DNA of 64,000 bases from the NCBI GenBank assembly GCA_024138015.1, contig JAMXBB010000004.1, forward strand, positions 108,631,950 to 108,695,949, in the 5' to 3' direction. The translations under genes and the position numbers were made by a program. Shown here piece by piece: positions 1 through 11,618 of the stretch (positions are counted from its first letter, which is position 1; each line of letters begins with the position of its first letter). This DNA comes from Lumnitzera littorea. Lineage: Eukaryota; Streptophyta; Magnoliopsida; Myrtales; Combretaceae. Under the pieces are notes generated by a model. That model had not been told where the DNA came from and searched no databases. It worked only from the letters and a program-made list of their open reading frames with translations.

Positions 1-118
1 ATTAAATGAAAGGAATGTATTTTTTTAGGATGATCACTTGCTCACTTTAATTTGAAATCATTTTTAGAATGTTGTTATAATTGCAATGGTTTTTCGATAC
101 TATGTTTGGATTAGAATA

Positions 119-690
119 AGGTTGTAAATAAGTCCAATCAAATCGAGTTTCTATAAACTTAGGCTCAATTCATTTATATTTTACTAAGCTCAAGTTAAAG
201 CCAAATTTTTTATTAAACCTACAATTAAAGCTGAACTCTACTTATTTAAATAAACAAATTTTATCTTAAGTTCGAGTTTAGCTTATTTACTAATTAAGCT
301 CAAATCGAGTCTAAAGCGAGTCGCTTTCAAGTTTACTTACTAGTCTAAATATACAAAATGAAAAAATAGATAAATAAATAAATTAACAAATAATAAATAA
401 GGATTTGATTATATATCATATACTATCTTGTAATATATTAAATCTTTATATATTATTAGCTTTCAAATTTTAATAATATGCAAAATATAATATATAATAT
501 AATAATATTTATAGTATATACAAAGCTTATAAGCTTACTTATGAATATAAACGAACTAACTCGCGAGCCTAAACTCAAGCTTAAGCTTAAGCTTGGTTTA
601 CTTATTAATTAAGCTTGAATAACTTGAGCTTTCAAGCAGCTCGTAAGGAGCTTGAGTAACATGTAAGTAGCTTGATTCATCTACAAACCT
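119..690 (+). mobile_element. Non-autonomous DNA-transposon-like repeat, copy 1
   Basis: AT-rich non-coding segment with imperfect terminal inverted repeats: the left end reads AGGTTGTAAATAAGTCC and the right end, read in reverse, AGGTTTGTAGATGAATC. The interior is full of short AAGCTT, CTCAAG and GAGTCGA-like words, typical of a widespread plant repeat class whose ends read GGTTGTAAATGAGTCGAG. A second member in the opposite orientation lies at about 57767-58071. No ORF is supported and I cannot see a convincing target duplication, so the superfamily is unresolved (hAT or Mutator-like are the main options). Confidence 0.45.
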
Positions 691-1302
691 AGATTGGAGG
701 AAGAAAAAGGAAACAAAAGAAAATGAGAGGGAAAAAGAAATAACTTTCTCCTTTTTGGGGAAATTGTGAAAAATTGGAGGAATTGAATTCATAAGAGAAA
801 GTAATAAACGTACAGAGCACCCCACAGAAAGATTTATCCTTTTTTTCTTTTTGCTAAAATTTTTCCTTAGTATATTTCCATTCTTTTTCGGTCTAAATAA
901 TTATTTTTCTTTTATGTTCATTTCCCTTCTAATTCTTGTGAAGAACAGTCCAAACATTCAGACTTTTTTACAGTTTCACATTTCACTTTCCTAAGTGTAA
1001 AAAGAGGACATAGACCAAGAAGAAAGAAAAAAAGGTACAGTTGGACATAACTAGATCCCATTGCCCGTCCCAGCTTCCACTCCCTCTCTCTCTCTCTCTC
1101 TCTCTCTCTAATCACACTACTTAAACAGCACAACACCTCCATTATCATTAACAGCACCTCCATTAAACACTTACCACAACTCAGAACACACAACACCATC
1201 CCCCCAAGATCACATTTTTACACTAATACCACACTAAAAGATCCAAACTTTAACACCAACCGTCACTCTTTTGTGAATTCGGGTCATACCCATTAATGGA
1301 AA
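691..1302 (+). promoter_or_regulatory. Upstream and 5' leader region of the bHLH gene
   Basis: This is the stretch between the repeat at 119-690 and the bHLH start codon. It holds a (CT)n microsatellite at about 1080-1110; CT/GA runs are common in plant 5' leaders. The 1110-1300 segment is rich in CA, AC and CT and poor in ATG, as expected of a transcribed leader. The transcription start and TATA box were not resolved. ORFs on the opposite strand here owe their length to the GA repeat and are not genes. Confidence 0.4.
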
Positions 1303-1346
1303 ATGGATCCTCCATTAGTCAACGAGTCCTCTTTCTCAGCAGCTAA
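1296..1346 (+). promoter_or_regulatory. Upstream ATG / 16-codon overlapping uORF
   Basis: An ATG at 1296 lies 7 bases before the main bHLH start (1303), in another frame, and opens a 16-codon frame ending at TAA 1344-1346 inside the coding region. It has T at -3 and G at +4 (weak context), whereas the main ATG has A at -3 and G at +4 (strong). Scanning ribosomes would be expected to use mostly the main start. A regulatory effect is inference only. Confidence 0.4.
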
Positions 1347-4300
1347 CCCATCTGCTTACAGTCTGCTTGAAATATGGCCACCACCACCACAGCAATTGTC
1401 TATGGTAAATCATAATAGACCCGGGAATTCAGGGTCGGGTATCCGGATCGGGAATTCGGGTGATGGGTCGGTGGAGGGATCCACGGTGACGGAGCAGAAT
1501 GGGAGTGGTGGAAGGAAGAGGAAAGAGATTAGTGGTAGTGAGGAGGATCTCGTGTCCACTAGCTGTGCCAGTGACTTGGTAAAAAGTTGTCTTTTATCTT
1601 TTATTTTCTTTTTGGCTTAATTTTCTCTAGCTATAGTTTTAATTTGTCATTTTCGCCTTGTTCTCATCAATCTATCAATCACCCGCTATCATGTGAGAAA
1701 AATATTTAAAATCTTGTTCTTTCAATACGTGACAACATATGATTAGGAGACACCATCTGGACCGGCATTCTTATATTGGTCTTGTTAGTTAGTGATTCCT
1801 GTGTATATTAAGTTTATTTACTTCCGGTATCCGTTAAGTTTACTTTATAAGGAATTCTGCTAGTTGAAAAGGACTAACGTGCTTTATCGGAAAGATAATA
1901 CTATTAAAAGTGAAAGGATTCCTATTTTCGCCTCTTAACGAGGCTTCCTATTTAAGATGAGATATTCTTCTAATTTATTCTTTTCGAAATGAAGATAATT
2001 TCCACAAAAGAGTTTAAAAGAAATTTATAAGTTTTATTGAAAATAATTTAACAATCTTATTATAATCATATGCTAATTATTTATATTCTCAATTAATACT
2101 TAATATAAAATTAATATTTAACTAATTAATTAATTATTACTAATATCAAAATTACTATCAACTAATATTTAACTATATATATTAAAAGAAAATTAAATTA
2201 TTAAATTATTATTTTTTAAATTTAATTTTGGGTTATAACAATTTGCCCAATCCTTTTTTAAGTACCTTATCCTCAAGGTTAAAGGAAAAAAATTTAACAT
2301 AAGAATTACTAATAATATGATTTAATGATAAGAGAAAATCATCAATAAGATCTTCAGTATATGTTTCATTCTTTAAAACAATGAAGATAATATTGCTTTA
2401 GACATCCAGTGAAAAATCACTATAGTATTTTCTTGTTCTTCAAACTTAAGATTTTTATAAGTTACAAAGTTTAAAACTTAATTTATGAAATTTTTTTGTG
2501 TGTGAATTTCTTGTCCATAATTGGAGTTATTAAGCATCATTATCGTTGTAACTTTTTGTTCTTTAATTAAATCTTTCATACCAATTTCTATCTTTAACAT
2601 TGCTGTTTGCACAAAGTCAATTATGAAAAAATACATTTCCTCTTGTATTTTGGAATTAGAAATGTCCATATCCATATCCATATTATCTCGATCATTATCC
2701 ACAAAAGTTTCTTGCACCAATTTCTCCATTTCTTTAGTGTTATTTTTTGTAACAAATTACTTTATTTCTTGAAAATTTTCTTTACCCATATCTTTTATAG
2801 TTGCCATTGCATCTTCTTCTTTTTAGTCTATTATTTACTCTTTTTCCATGCCTTTCACCGTTACTTCTTGCAATACCTTACAACTTTCCTTCAACAATTG
2901 TGTGTCTTCTTTTGTTTTCTTTATATATTCTAACATTTTCTTCACACATTCTTGCATTCGCACAAACAACTTTTCTGTTTCCATTCATTCTCTCAATGAG
3001 AGCACCAAATCTGCATCTACTGAAAGAATCTTGTTATATCACATTGTGCTTGTAGATGGCAATTACTGATGTGACACAATTACACGGTTAGGAACCCAAC
3101 TTGTTGTGAAACACTGTTGATCTGATACAAAATTTGCTTCAAGATGAAACCTAATTATTCATGATGCTCTGAATTGACAATAATATCTAGAATCCATCCA
3201 AGTACTAGTACATTAGAATATCATTTGGGAGAAAAGGAAAATGTAAGGGAGGAAGGAGCTTAATGTACTTCCAAAGAATTTGGGAAGATGTGGACATGTG
3301 AGGTACATGTTATGCTTACTTCTGTGTACCTTATGCTCTGCAGTGCATCGAACAAAGTGGTGGCATAGTTCCGAGTTTTAGATTTGCTTTAGCGTGATTA
3401 GGATGATGGTTGCTTGATCATAAGGTGCTCTAATTTTTTAGAGCCATATATTAGAAAATGTGCCCCTTTGATCTAACCGCTTTTGAGTGCTTAATGTACT
3501 TATCTTCCATGGTCAGAGGCCACCAAACTTTTTCTCTTATGGGATGTTTGAGCAAATAAGTGTGTTGATTTTCCATTACATCTAATTCCGTCGTACCGAA
3601 AGTTCTTGATGTACTTATCTTCCACGATCAGAGACCACCAAACTTTCTCTATTTTTGGATGAGCAAGCAAAAAGCTGTATCAATTTCTTATTATATTTGC
3701 ATCTGGAATATTAAAATGGTTTAACATGCTTTTATTGAGTAAAAGTGGTGCTGCATATCTCATTCAAGACTCAGGCCATGTTAGGTGTATTCAATATTTC
3801 ATGGAATTTTAATTTGATATTTAGTGAAAAAGGGATATGTTGGTGAGAGTTAAAAATATTATTAAATTGATACCAATTTCTAAAAATTTGTTTACTCTCT
3901 TTGACTGGTTATGGAATTTCAAAGAATCGAGAGATATAAAATCATAATTCTTCAGACTTGTCATTGAATTCTCTACAAGCTTTTAGGAAGTAGTATTGTT
4001 GTGCGGTGGCTTGAAGATGAATACTACTGTCATTTAAGCCAAATCTAAGAGAAATGGAATGCCCCCAATTTGTATGGGATAACTAGCAACTCCTTGGGAT
4101 TTTATATCCCACACTTGAAAGAAAAAATAGTAAAAGGGCATTACTTGTACTGGTAATTTGGATTTCTCGTTAATGTTGATGAATCTAAACCAGGATTAAA
4201 CTTATATTCCTCGTTCACATCCGATATATTTGTCTATATGGTGTGTGGATGAGCGTGATATTTTGAGTGACTGTTGTCTTACTTGTGTAGAATAATACGC

Positions 4301-6073
4301 ACAAAAGAATGGTTGGTTCTAAAAATCAAGATGGTGGGTCAAAATCTGAAGTTGAAGCAAGCTCTGCTGTGGATAATAAGGCAGCAGAAAAAAGTAATAA
4401 ACCTTCTGATCCACCTAAGGATTACATCCATGTAAGAGCGCGGAGGGGGCAAGCGACAGATAGCCACAGTCTAGCAGAGCGAGTAAGTCCTTAGTACTTT
4501 TTCTAGAATACTGTTGATGCAATAAGATGCATTTTGTAATCTATTATAATAGCTGATAACTAAATATATCTGTAATGATAGTGTGAGGATACTCTTGTGT
4601 TTGTTTGTCTTAAATACAAGTTTTTGGCTATTCATTTGAGCAAGTCTTGCTTATTCCATTTTCTCTAACAGGCAAGGAGAGAAAAAATCAGCGAGAGGAT
4701 GAAAATTCTGCAAGACCTTGTCCCTGGATGCAACAAGGTATTTTATTATTTATCTTGTGGATTTATGCCATATAATGTCCCTACTGAGTGTAGATACATC
4801 TTTCTGACCCAGAAATTAAGGTTTTTTACTTATGTTTGGTTTTCCTGCATTTTGCATGTCCACCTTTCTTCCATTGAATCCTGGTAAAATATTACACGAA
4901 CAGTTAAGTGTGGAAGTGTGGCCTTACATGTCTGTTTTCTTTTATCAGGTTATTGGAAAGGCACTTGTCCTTGATGAGATTATCAACTATATCCAGTCAC
5001 TGCAATGTCAGGTCGAGGTAATTTGCCCTCCTTATATCTGTTGTGTAAATTCTCATTCTCTGCAATTACAAAATTTATTAAATCCACTGGTTAAAGTTTT
5101 CTTCCAGACAAGACTTTACCTGCATTATTTGCATTCAACATTGCAGTTCTTATCCATGAAGCTTGAAGCGGTCAATTCAAGAGTAAACATGCACCCGCAC
5201 CCTAACGTTGAAGGATTCCCCCCTGCAAAGGATGTAAGTATTGATTGGTGGTTGATGCATGTTAAGAATTAAATGAGAAAGAATTGACTAAATTTAAGGA
5301 GATATAGTATCGTGGAAACAGAATGTGCCATAATTTGTATAAGAGACAAGAAATTCATCAATATGCATGGTTTTCACTGCCAGCAAAAATGAAATTGTGA
5401 TGTGACTATTCTTCAATCAGAAGTTATGTTGTATTTGATTGCTCATTATTTGTCCTAGAAACCAAATAATTGTCTTGACTGGACTGCTTTGCTGAATCGT
5501 TTAAGTTGAAGTTTGGTTTGAAACATGCGGCCAGTTGAGGATCATGCCATTTACCTGTGATAAAATGGCTTTCTATTCTATAACATTAAATCGTTTTCTC
5601 AGCTAACTTTCTTGCTTCTTTCACATGTCATGATGATTTAATAAATGGTGTTTATACAATTCAATAAAGCAAGTTTTGGGTTTTCTTGTATCCACAACAA
5701 AGAACTAGATAATATCACTCTGTAAATTCAGTTATTGCCTTGAATTTCATTGCTGGCTTCAAAATGAACATTGAATTGTCTTTATCCGTTGGATTTTAAA
5801 GAACGAATCATCTATTTTCATACCTCCCAAGTTTTCTATCTTGTTGCTATTACTGTACTGTCTACATGAAAGAATAACTCATCAGAGTCTGTCAGCAGTG
5901 CATGATCCGAGCAGCATTTTTCTAACCATTCCTGTGATGTTTAGCTTATGGTGCAGCCATGCGATTCTACCGGAATACTATTTCCCTCACAGGGACCCTG
6001 GCTATATGCTCATGGATCTCAGTCAGATTGGCTCCATATGCAAATTGGAGGAAGTTTTGAGAGAACAACTTGA
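1303..6073 (+). CDS. bHLH79: bHLH transcription factor, bHLH79/BEE-like (six exons)
   Basis: Exons joined by reading phase and GT-AG signals: 1303-1578, 4291-4482, 4672-4737, 4949-5017, 5147-5233, 5957-6073 (268 aa; every junction is phase 0). The N-terminus MDPPLVNESSFSAANPS and C-terminus SDWLHMQIGGSFERTT are hallmarks of the bHLH79/bHLH63/BEE-like subgroup. The basic region and first helix run from about residue 142 to 178. The H-E-R signature (H151, E155, R159) predicts E-box/G-box DNA binding. The second helix carries VIGKALVLDEIINYIQSLQ and supports dimerisation. The length matches the family (about 270-280 aa). The protein is nuclear; relatives act in growth and brassinosteroid-related transcription, but the role here is inferred by family. 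Unusual residues: S at 150 and C at about 197, where relatives usually have R. Intron 1 is long (2.7 kb) and contains repeat debris. The exon 6 start rests on the gtgcag acceptor plus a stop codon just upstream in the same frame. Confidence 0.9.
2230..3140 (-). mobile_element. Possible decayed LTR-retroelement fragment in bHLH intron 1
   Basis: On the minus strand this intron segment has a sequence near 3120 resembling a tRNA-Met primer site (TTTGTATCAGATC compared with TGGTATCAGAGC). Downstream of it is a short frame with an acidic, Asp/Met-rich peptide (2478-2729) and then a TGTTATAACCC motif near 2240, such as often opens an LTR. The order (primer site, gag-like, LTR start) fits a deleted LTR element. 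The signals are weak, and a long AT-rich intron could produce them by chance. Confidence 0.25.
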
Positions 6074-6420
6074 TTCAGAAGAAATCCCTGAAGCATACTT
6101 TGTTAGAAGCATTAACTTCAGGTTCATCTCATTATTGATTAGGAACTATAAGTATTGGCTTTTGGATCAAGGCCATCTTGTGTGGACAACTATCCTTGAA
6201 CACTTAATACCATGTCTCAATAGAATATGCATCTACTCCATGCTCTTCCTCCTCCTCCTCCTCCTCTTCTTCTTCTCTCTCTCTCCCTCGCCCCCAACCC
6301 ACCAATCTATTTAGGCAGGACTCTTCTTCTGGGTATTCTTTATGTATATGAAAGAAGCACAATCTATGTACTTTCACTTTAATTGATTGTAATGAAATCA
6401 ATATGATCTTGTTAAAAATA
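6074..6420 (+). other. Probable 3' UTR of the bHLH gene
   Basis: Non-coding sequence after the stop codon, with a (TCC)n/(TCT)n/(CT)n compound microsatellite at about 6242-6290 and an AATGAAATC/AATATG region near 6390-6405 that could serve as a weak polyadenylation signal. The coding-looking frames through it are the microsatellite read as poly-Leu or poly-Glu. Confidence 0.4.
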
Positions 6421-6787
6421 TGAGCTCATCTAATATTGTCCGAGAAAAAAGTCTGTATTTCTATGGAATTTTCTTCAAGAATATTCATAGCTTGCATGGT
6501 AACTAAAACTTACTATCCTGCTTTAGTGAGAATATTATATATTATTGAGCTTAACTCCACAACTAACCGATCTAAAATTATGCTAATTTATATCTTATAA
6601 GCAAACCTTCGCTGAAATTAAAAATGAAACAGCTTCTGTTTTGGTTTCACGGTTAATGATAAAAAAGAACTTGTACAAATCAGGGCCATTGGGTGCAAGT
6701 TGCACTTCTATGACACACAAGAAGGGAAAGGAATGAATGTGCGTGAAATACATTATTATTAGGAGCATCCCGATGCCTGAGGATGGA

Positions 6788-7453
6788 TTATTGACCAAAT
6801 TTGGATTTAATCTCATTGATTATGTGAGCTCCAACTTGAAAAGCCTTGGTTAGAACTTCATTAGGGACTGAAGGTGTTGCAGCAAATAGAGTAGTGGATG
6901 CAACCACTGACCCCGGCAAGTGGCTATTAAAAGCTGTGAAGAGGAGGGCCTTCCCTTCTCCAATGTTCATCTGGAAGTGTACCAATCCTCTTGGAATGAC
7001 GAACATCTGACCCTCGGTGAGTATTTTAGAATAAAAGACGTTACTGGTGGATATGAACCCCACGAGGAGCTTCCCCTCAATGACGACACCAGACTCGGTG
7101 GCTCTGGGGTGTGAATGGGGTGGATTAAGGCCACCTGGGGCGAAGTCCACTCGATTCATTGAAATCCCAAGAGTGTTCAATCCAGGAAATGCAAGAACAT
7201 TTCCAGGAGTCAAGCTCATGCCATACATGTTTGTTGTGTTGCCCTCTTTGCTTAATCCATCAAAGAAAAAATCATCCGAAGAGACTTCAGAGACTGGTTT
7301 ACAGGGGAAGCCATTGATGGTTGGTGAGTCTTTCACTGCTACACAGAAGTCCTGTAAGGGATCAGGATCAGCTGAATGTGAGGTCGTGGGAAGAAGCAAA
7401 ACTGCTATCAGGAAGAACATAGGGCAGACAGATGAGCATGATAAGGTCATCAT
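6788..7453 (-). CDS. Germin-like protein (secreted cupin)
   Basis: Single-exon gene of 221 aa. Residues 1-27 form a signal peptide (hydrophobic FFLIAVLLL core, cleavage expected near SHSA|DPD). The mature N-terminus DPDPLQDFCVA and the Cys pair C37/C51 are typical of germin-like proteins. Germin box 1 (about residues 108-121) holds metal ligands H113, H115 and E120. Germin box 2 (PRGLVHFQMNIG) supplies H159. All four Mn ligands are therefore present. One N-glycosylation sequon lies at N72. Germins are extracellular-matrix homohexamers; some have superoxide dismutase or oxalate oxidase activity. The motifs show a complete cupin but not which activity it has. A TATA-like box lies about 80 bases upstream. 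It points away from the convergent bHLH gene, and a broken paralogue lies about 1.3 kb upstream. Confidence 0.93.
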   Translation of the reverse strand: MMTLSCSSVCPMFFLIAVLLLPTTSHSADPDPLQDFCVAVKDSPTINGFPCKPVSEVSSDDFFFDGLSKEGNTTNMYGMSLTPGNVLAFPGLNTLGISMNRVDFAPGGLNPPHSHPRATESGVVIEGKLLVGFISTSNVFYSKILTEGQMFVIPRGLVHFQMNIGEGKALLFTAFNSHLPGSVVASTTLFAATPSVPNEVLTKAFQVGAHIINEIKSKFGQ

Positions 7454-7527
7454 TTTGGATACAGTGGAATTCAGTATTGGTAGAGGATATACAAAGGTTG
7501 TTATTGTGCTTATGCAGCACTTGGAAG

Positions 7528-7536
7528 CTTATATAA
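7528..7536 (-). promoter_or_regulatory. TATA-like box of the germin-like gene
   Basis: On the minus strand this reads TTATATAAG, about 75-83 bases before the start codon at 7453. That is a suitable distance for a plant core promoter with a short leader. Confidence 0.5.
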
Positions 7537-7559
7537 CGGTTTTAAGTCATACAAGTTGC

Positions 7560-8780
7560 CAGTTGGTCTAAAAAGGGAAATGACTTAACAAAAGTATTAA
7601 GTTTAGTCCAGACTAGTGAAAGAGATTTGCGATGACCATTTCACTATAGGAAGGCAGCATTTTGCACAGTTTTTTAGGGATGGGACTAGAGAAAATATCT
7701 ATTATCATGTTTGGTTTACAAAAATGGATATCATACCTAACATAACATCACTTAATAGTCAAGGACGAAAATTAAGAAAGCTTAATCATTTGACAAAACA
7801 AATCTTTGAAACCTGAAAGTAACTATTTTACTTTCTAAGAAGATATGCACCAAATGCGATATAAGAGGATTGTGTTATATTGTGCTTATGTTTAATTGTT
7901 CTATCTTCTTTATACTGTGCTGTTTTGTTTTTTTTTCTTTTTTTTTTTTTTTTTAAAGTTGCCAAAAAGAAAAAAGTGACAGGAAATAGGTATTCCATAT
8001 GTTGATATTATCCAAGATATTTTGATAATATGTTTTGGAGTAGGTTTCATACCAAATCTGTACTTGAAAATCTGTATGGAAGAAAAATCATTTAGCTCAT
8101 AGCCTGATGTCAACAGGAATGGAAGATTATAGCACAAGAAATGAACAAAGTCATATTGATGATTATTGTAAATTGACTATATGGCTATTCCTTTCCACAT
8201 AAATATCTTATTGGCTGACCTTTTCTAATGTTTTACTGTGACAATATCTGCAAGAAAAATTCACTTAAAACCCTTAAAATGTAATGAATTGTAACTAGCA
8301 TGAAAAGGAAAGGACCAAAGTAAGCCCCCATAAACGACTGGAGACCTCAGATCATTGACCTTATTTGCATGGGGGCATTAGTGGTGAATCAGTCAAATAA
8401 CAATTATTTCCCTAAATACAATTAAAAGATCTCTTAAATAATGGAGAAAGCTTTATTTAGACCTGCTATCTTTAGATACGTGACATAAGCATCTTTCAAG
8501 CCAATGCTCTTGGGGGAATCTATGTCATACTGTAGGAACCTTAAGAAATGGTTTTAATAGGCAAGAACCAGAATCTAATATGGTGTGCTCAGACCTTGGC
8601 TAGTGGCCACTGCCTCCTTTGAATAAATTTTTTGGCCAATTGGGTGAGAGGGAGAATGGACACGTCGTATTTCTATAGGAGAATGACGTTCATTTCAATG
8701 AACCATGACAATCTTGGTGCTCCTTAAATTTATGAATTTATGGATATTAAAACAAAATTTATAAAATTATATTATAATCA
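7560..8780. other. Spacer between germin-like gene and its pseudogene
   Basis: AT-rich spacer with a T-rich run at about 7926-7956. No gene or recognisable repeat was found. It presumably includes the upstream promoter of the intact germin-like gene. Confidence 0.4.
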
Positions 8781-8784
8781 TGAA

Positions 8785-9400
8785 GCAAACTTGGATTTAG
8801 TTGATTTACTTTTGAATCTTCTACTTGGAAAGTTCTAGTCAAGATTTCATTATGTATTGGAGTGGTTGCACCAAAATAAATTTTTGGGAAGAATAATGGA
8901 ACTTGGCGCCTGACTGTTAAACACCCTAAATGAAAGAGCCTTTCCTTTTCCAACATTTCTTTGAAAGTAAACTAAACCCCTAAGGATTACAAACATCTGA
9001 CCAGCAGTTACTACTTGGAAATAGTAAACATTATTGGATGCGATGAATCCCACCAGAAGCTTCCCATTCATGAGCACCTCACATTCTATTGCATGATGGT
9101 GTATGTGGTGTGGAATGTCTCTACCAGGTACACAGTCAACTTGGTTCATTGATTTTGTATGCGTATCGAGTCCAGATAAAAGATGAGCATTTTCCATAGT
9201 CGCACTCTATAGATGTTACTGATGCTTTCCTCTTTGATAAATCCATCAAAGAAAGAAATCATTGGAAATTACTTCGGGCTTGGGTTTGCAAAGGAAGCCA
9301 TCGACAGCAACATAGAAATCCTGTAATGGATCACAATCAGCAGAAGAGGAAAAATTAAGAATAGGAGAAACCTCAAAGCTGAATCCTCGTGCCGGTGATT
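8785..9400 (-). pseudogene. Broken germin-like protein copy
   Basis: The minus strand retains most of a germin-like protein in shifted frames. The mature N-terminus (CDPLQDFYVAV) lies at about 9305-9345, then GFLCKP. The central part with GKLLVGFIASNNVYYFQV and AGQMFVILRGLVYFQRNVG is at 8850-9197, and the C-terminus (HNEILTRTFQVEDSK) is in another frame at about 8800-8870. At least two frameshifts separate these blocks and an in-frame stop lies in the leader. Box 2 has Tyr where the intact neighbour has metal ligand H159. Box 1 has become a His-rich IPHHIHHHAIE. The first conserved Cys is also changed (FYVAV instead of FCVAV). It lies about 1.3 kb from the intact gene in the same orientation, so it is most simply an old tandem duplicate. 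Confidence 0.85.
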
Positions 9401-9913
9401 GAGACAGGTAACATAGTCATGGCAGAGACAAGATGTAAATGGCATTAAGGATAGCTGCTATTCTTTTACAAAGTCGCGATGGAAGTCTAGTTATACTACC
9501 AAGTAAATCCTGGCTAGCGAATGACTGTAAGAACTTAGCCACATTGTTGGCCTCAGTGATCTGGAGAGTAAATTAAACACCCTGCAAATTATAGTGTTCC
9601 TGTAGCTAAAAACTGAGAAAAATGACTCATAACTGCAAGTTTGCTGGTCAAGATTGAATCAAAACAACCCCTAACTACTCATAATTTACTATTACAAAAT
9701 GGGAACCTATGAAATTCTTCAGTTATAACCTTATAGCTTATATGGTATATACGTGCTAATCTCCTATTAGGATGGAACAGCTTTAACCCACCCGACCTTT
9801 CCCCATTAGCATTAAAAAAAAAGGTTTCTTCAGTGATAAGGATACTAACATATGAAAATGAAGGTCTCGTTTAGAAGCAGAGACCGATTTTTTCTACATT
9901 TTGAAACTAACCC

Positions 9914-10527
9914 AATGTTCTTGCAGCATTAAAGCCAACAATTTTTCTTGGATCGCAATGCTTCCCCTCGCTCCTAGGTAAAGAAACAAAAAATGAAATT
10001 AAATGGTAATTGAAGGATGTGAATTTAAATCCTCTAGCTTTAATCATATTTGACCAATCCACTAATTCAAATACTTAAGCTAGTAGTTCTAGCAACACCA
10101 AACTGGAATTATCCAATGTTCTTGCAGCATTGGCGTTAACAAATTATCTCGGATCACAATGCTCCCCCTTGCTCGTGGGTAATGACAGAAAAATGGAATT
10201 AAGTGGTAATTTAAGGATGTGAATTTAAAGGTAAATCCCCCAGGTTTAATATCATATTACCACAACTAGCTAATTCAAAGATTTAAGCTAGTAGTTCCAG
10301 CAACACCAAGCTGGAACTATATGATGTTCTTGCAGCATTGGCATTAACAAATTTTCTTGGATCGCAATGCTCCCCCTCACTCGAAGATAAAGACATAAAG
10401 ATGGAATCAAATGGTTATTTAAGGATGTGAATTTAAATCCCCAGCTCTAATATCATATTACCACAACCAGCTAGCTGAAATATTTAAGCTAGTAGTTCTA
10501 GCATGTAGCAATGCCAAGCTGGAAATC
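9914..10527 (-). repeat. Tandem array of three ~205-bp TRIM-like units
   Basis: Three head-to-tail copies begin at 9914, 10115 and 10323 (periods 201 and 208), each opening with the motif TGTTCTTGCAGCATT on the plus strand. Read on the minus strand, each unit contains TGATATTAGAGCTGG, close to the tRNA-Met primer-site consensus TGGTATCAGAGC. About 75 bases later comes a purine tract GAGGGGGAGC resembling a polypurine tract, followed by a non-coding block of about 110 bp. A short LTR, primer site, tiny internal domain and polypurine tract are the parts of a terminal-repeat retrotransposon in miniature, a class known to form tandem arrays. The repeat structure is seen directly; the TRIM identity is inferred. 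Confidence 0.6.
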
Positions 10528-11618
10528 CTTCCAATCATTTTTTACAGGTTAGTCGAAACAGTCATCATGATGAGACCACATTAACCTGAACAAATGAAAG
10601 TACCCATGAAGTCATCGTACAATCATCTCCATATATTTGAATGGGACATAGACCATCAGTCATTAACTTGGTATACCATGATTGAGTTATGTCCCAGAGG
10701 ATTTCATTTTTATCTACATCCATTCAACATGAGCAAGGGATTGGATAGCAATACCATGATTTAACACCTCAAAGGAATTCGAAACCTTCCATCTTTAAAA
10801 TAAAAAGTTGTTACAAATATCGACGACACAATCTCTTCACAAATGCATTTGCAGAAACACTGTCAAAAATAGAAGATAGGGTTATGGTTTGAAAATCAAT
10901 GTACAACAACAACTCCTCCTAGTATACATCATGCATCTTTTTTCAGGAATCCGACCAATGGGAGAAACTTCTATAATATTTTTTTCCGACAAATGAATCG
11001 TTCTATACAAAAAAAAAAAAAAAAAAAAAAAGCGTGAATAAGAACTTAAAATCATCCATGGCTTTGCTTGCAGTCCCTTAAAACTTATATTCTTGCACTG
11101 GGAGTCCTTTGCTTCATGAAACTTCTAGTGTTCAATTCTAGAAATCTTTGAGGATAGAGAGATATATACATCCTAACAAGGAAGAAAAAGCAAGGGGAAG
11201 AACTTGGACTTCCGTAGTTCCATTAAGAATAAAACATGTCATACCTGCAACATTTGTTAGCAATGTCATGGGACAGCATATTTTCTCATTTAGTAAAAAA
11301 GTTGCGAGTGAATGATGCACCAGTTGTTGAAATATATGGACTAGGACCAGCAAATCTAATTGTTTATAGACATTTGGAAGACATAAAGACCGAAATTTAG
11401 GTGAAGAAAAGGAAACTAACATATATACTGTTAATAGCATTGAGAACTTTCTTCTATGTACTGTGGTAAATACCCAAGAATGATTTAAGAAAACGTACAT
11501 ATCTAATATCCTGTCAAGTACAAGATATGTTGCATTACATGCTAAAGAAACACAATCCAATGGCGGCTGCAGACTCAAGCTGTTAATGTGCAATTCTATG
11601 AGTATTTTCAGTAAGCAC
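10528..11618. other. Spacer, no gene recognised
   Basis: AT-rich sequence with a 23-base A run at 11009-11031. A 175-codon minus-strand frame (11138-11665) runs into the copia LTR and resembles no protein family I know. I treat it as chance. Confidence 0.4.

Noticed and set aside
918..1199. 93-codon minus-strand frame with a signal-peptide-like stretch
   Set aside because: Half of it is the (GA)n repeat read as Arg-Glu, and it lies antisense in the bHLH leader. No family resemblance.
5841..6314. 157-codon plus-strand frame over the last bHLH exon
   Set aside because: It is in the wrong frame relative to the bHLH C-terminus and gains its length from intron and CCT-repeat sequence.
7047..7571. 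174-codon plus-strand frame
   Set aside because: It is the antisense shadow of the intact germin-like gene.
9914..10527. Regularly spaced repeats considered as a CRISPR-like array
   Set aside because: Units are about 205 bp and directly abutting with no unique spacers, in a plant genome; a tandem TRIM-like array fits better.
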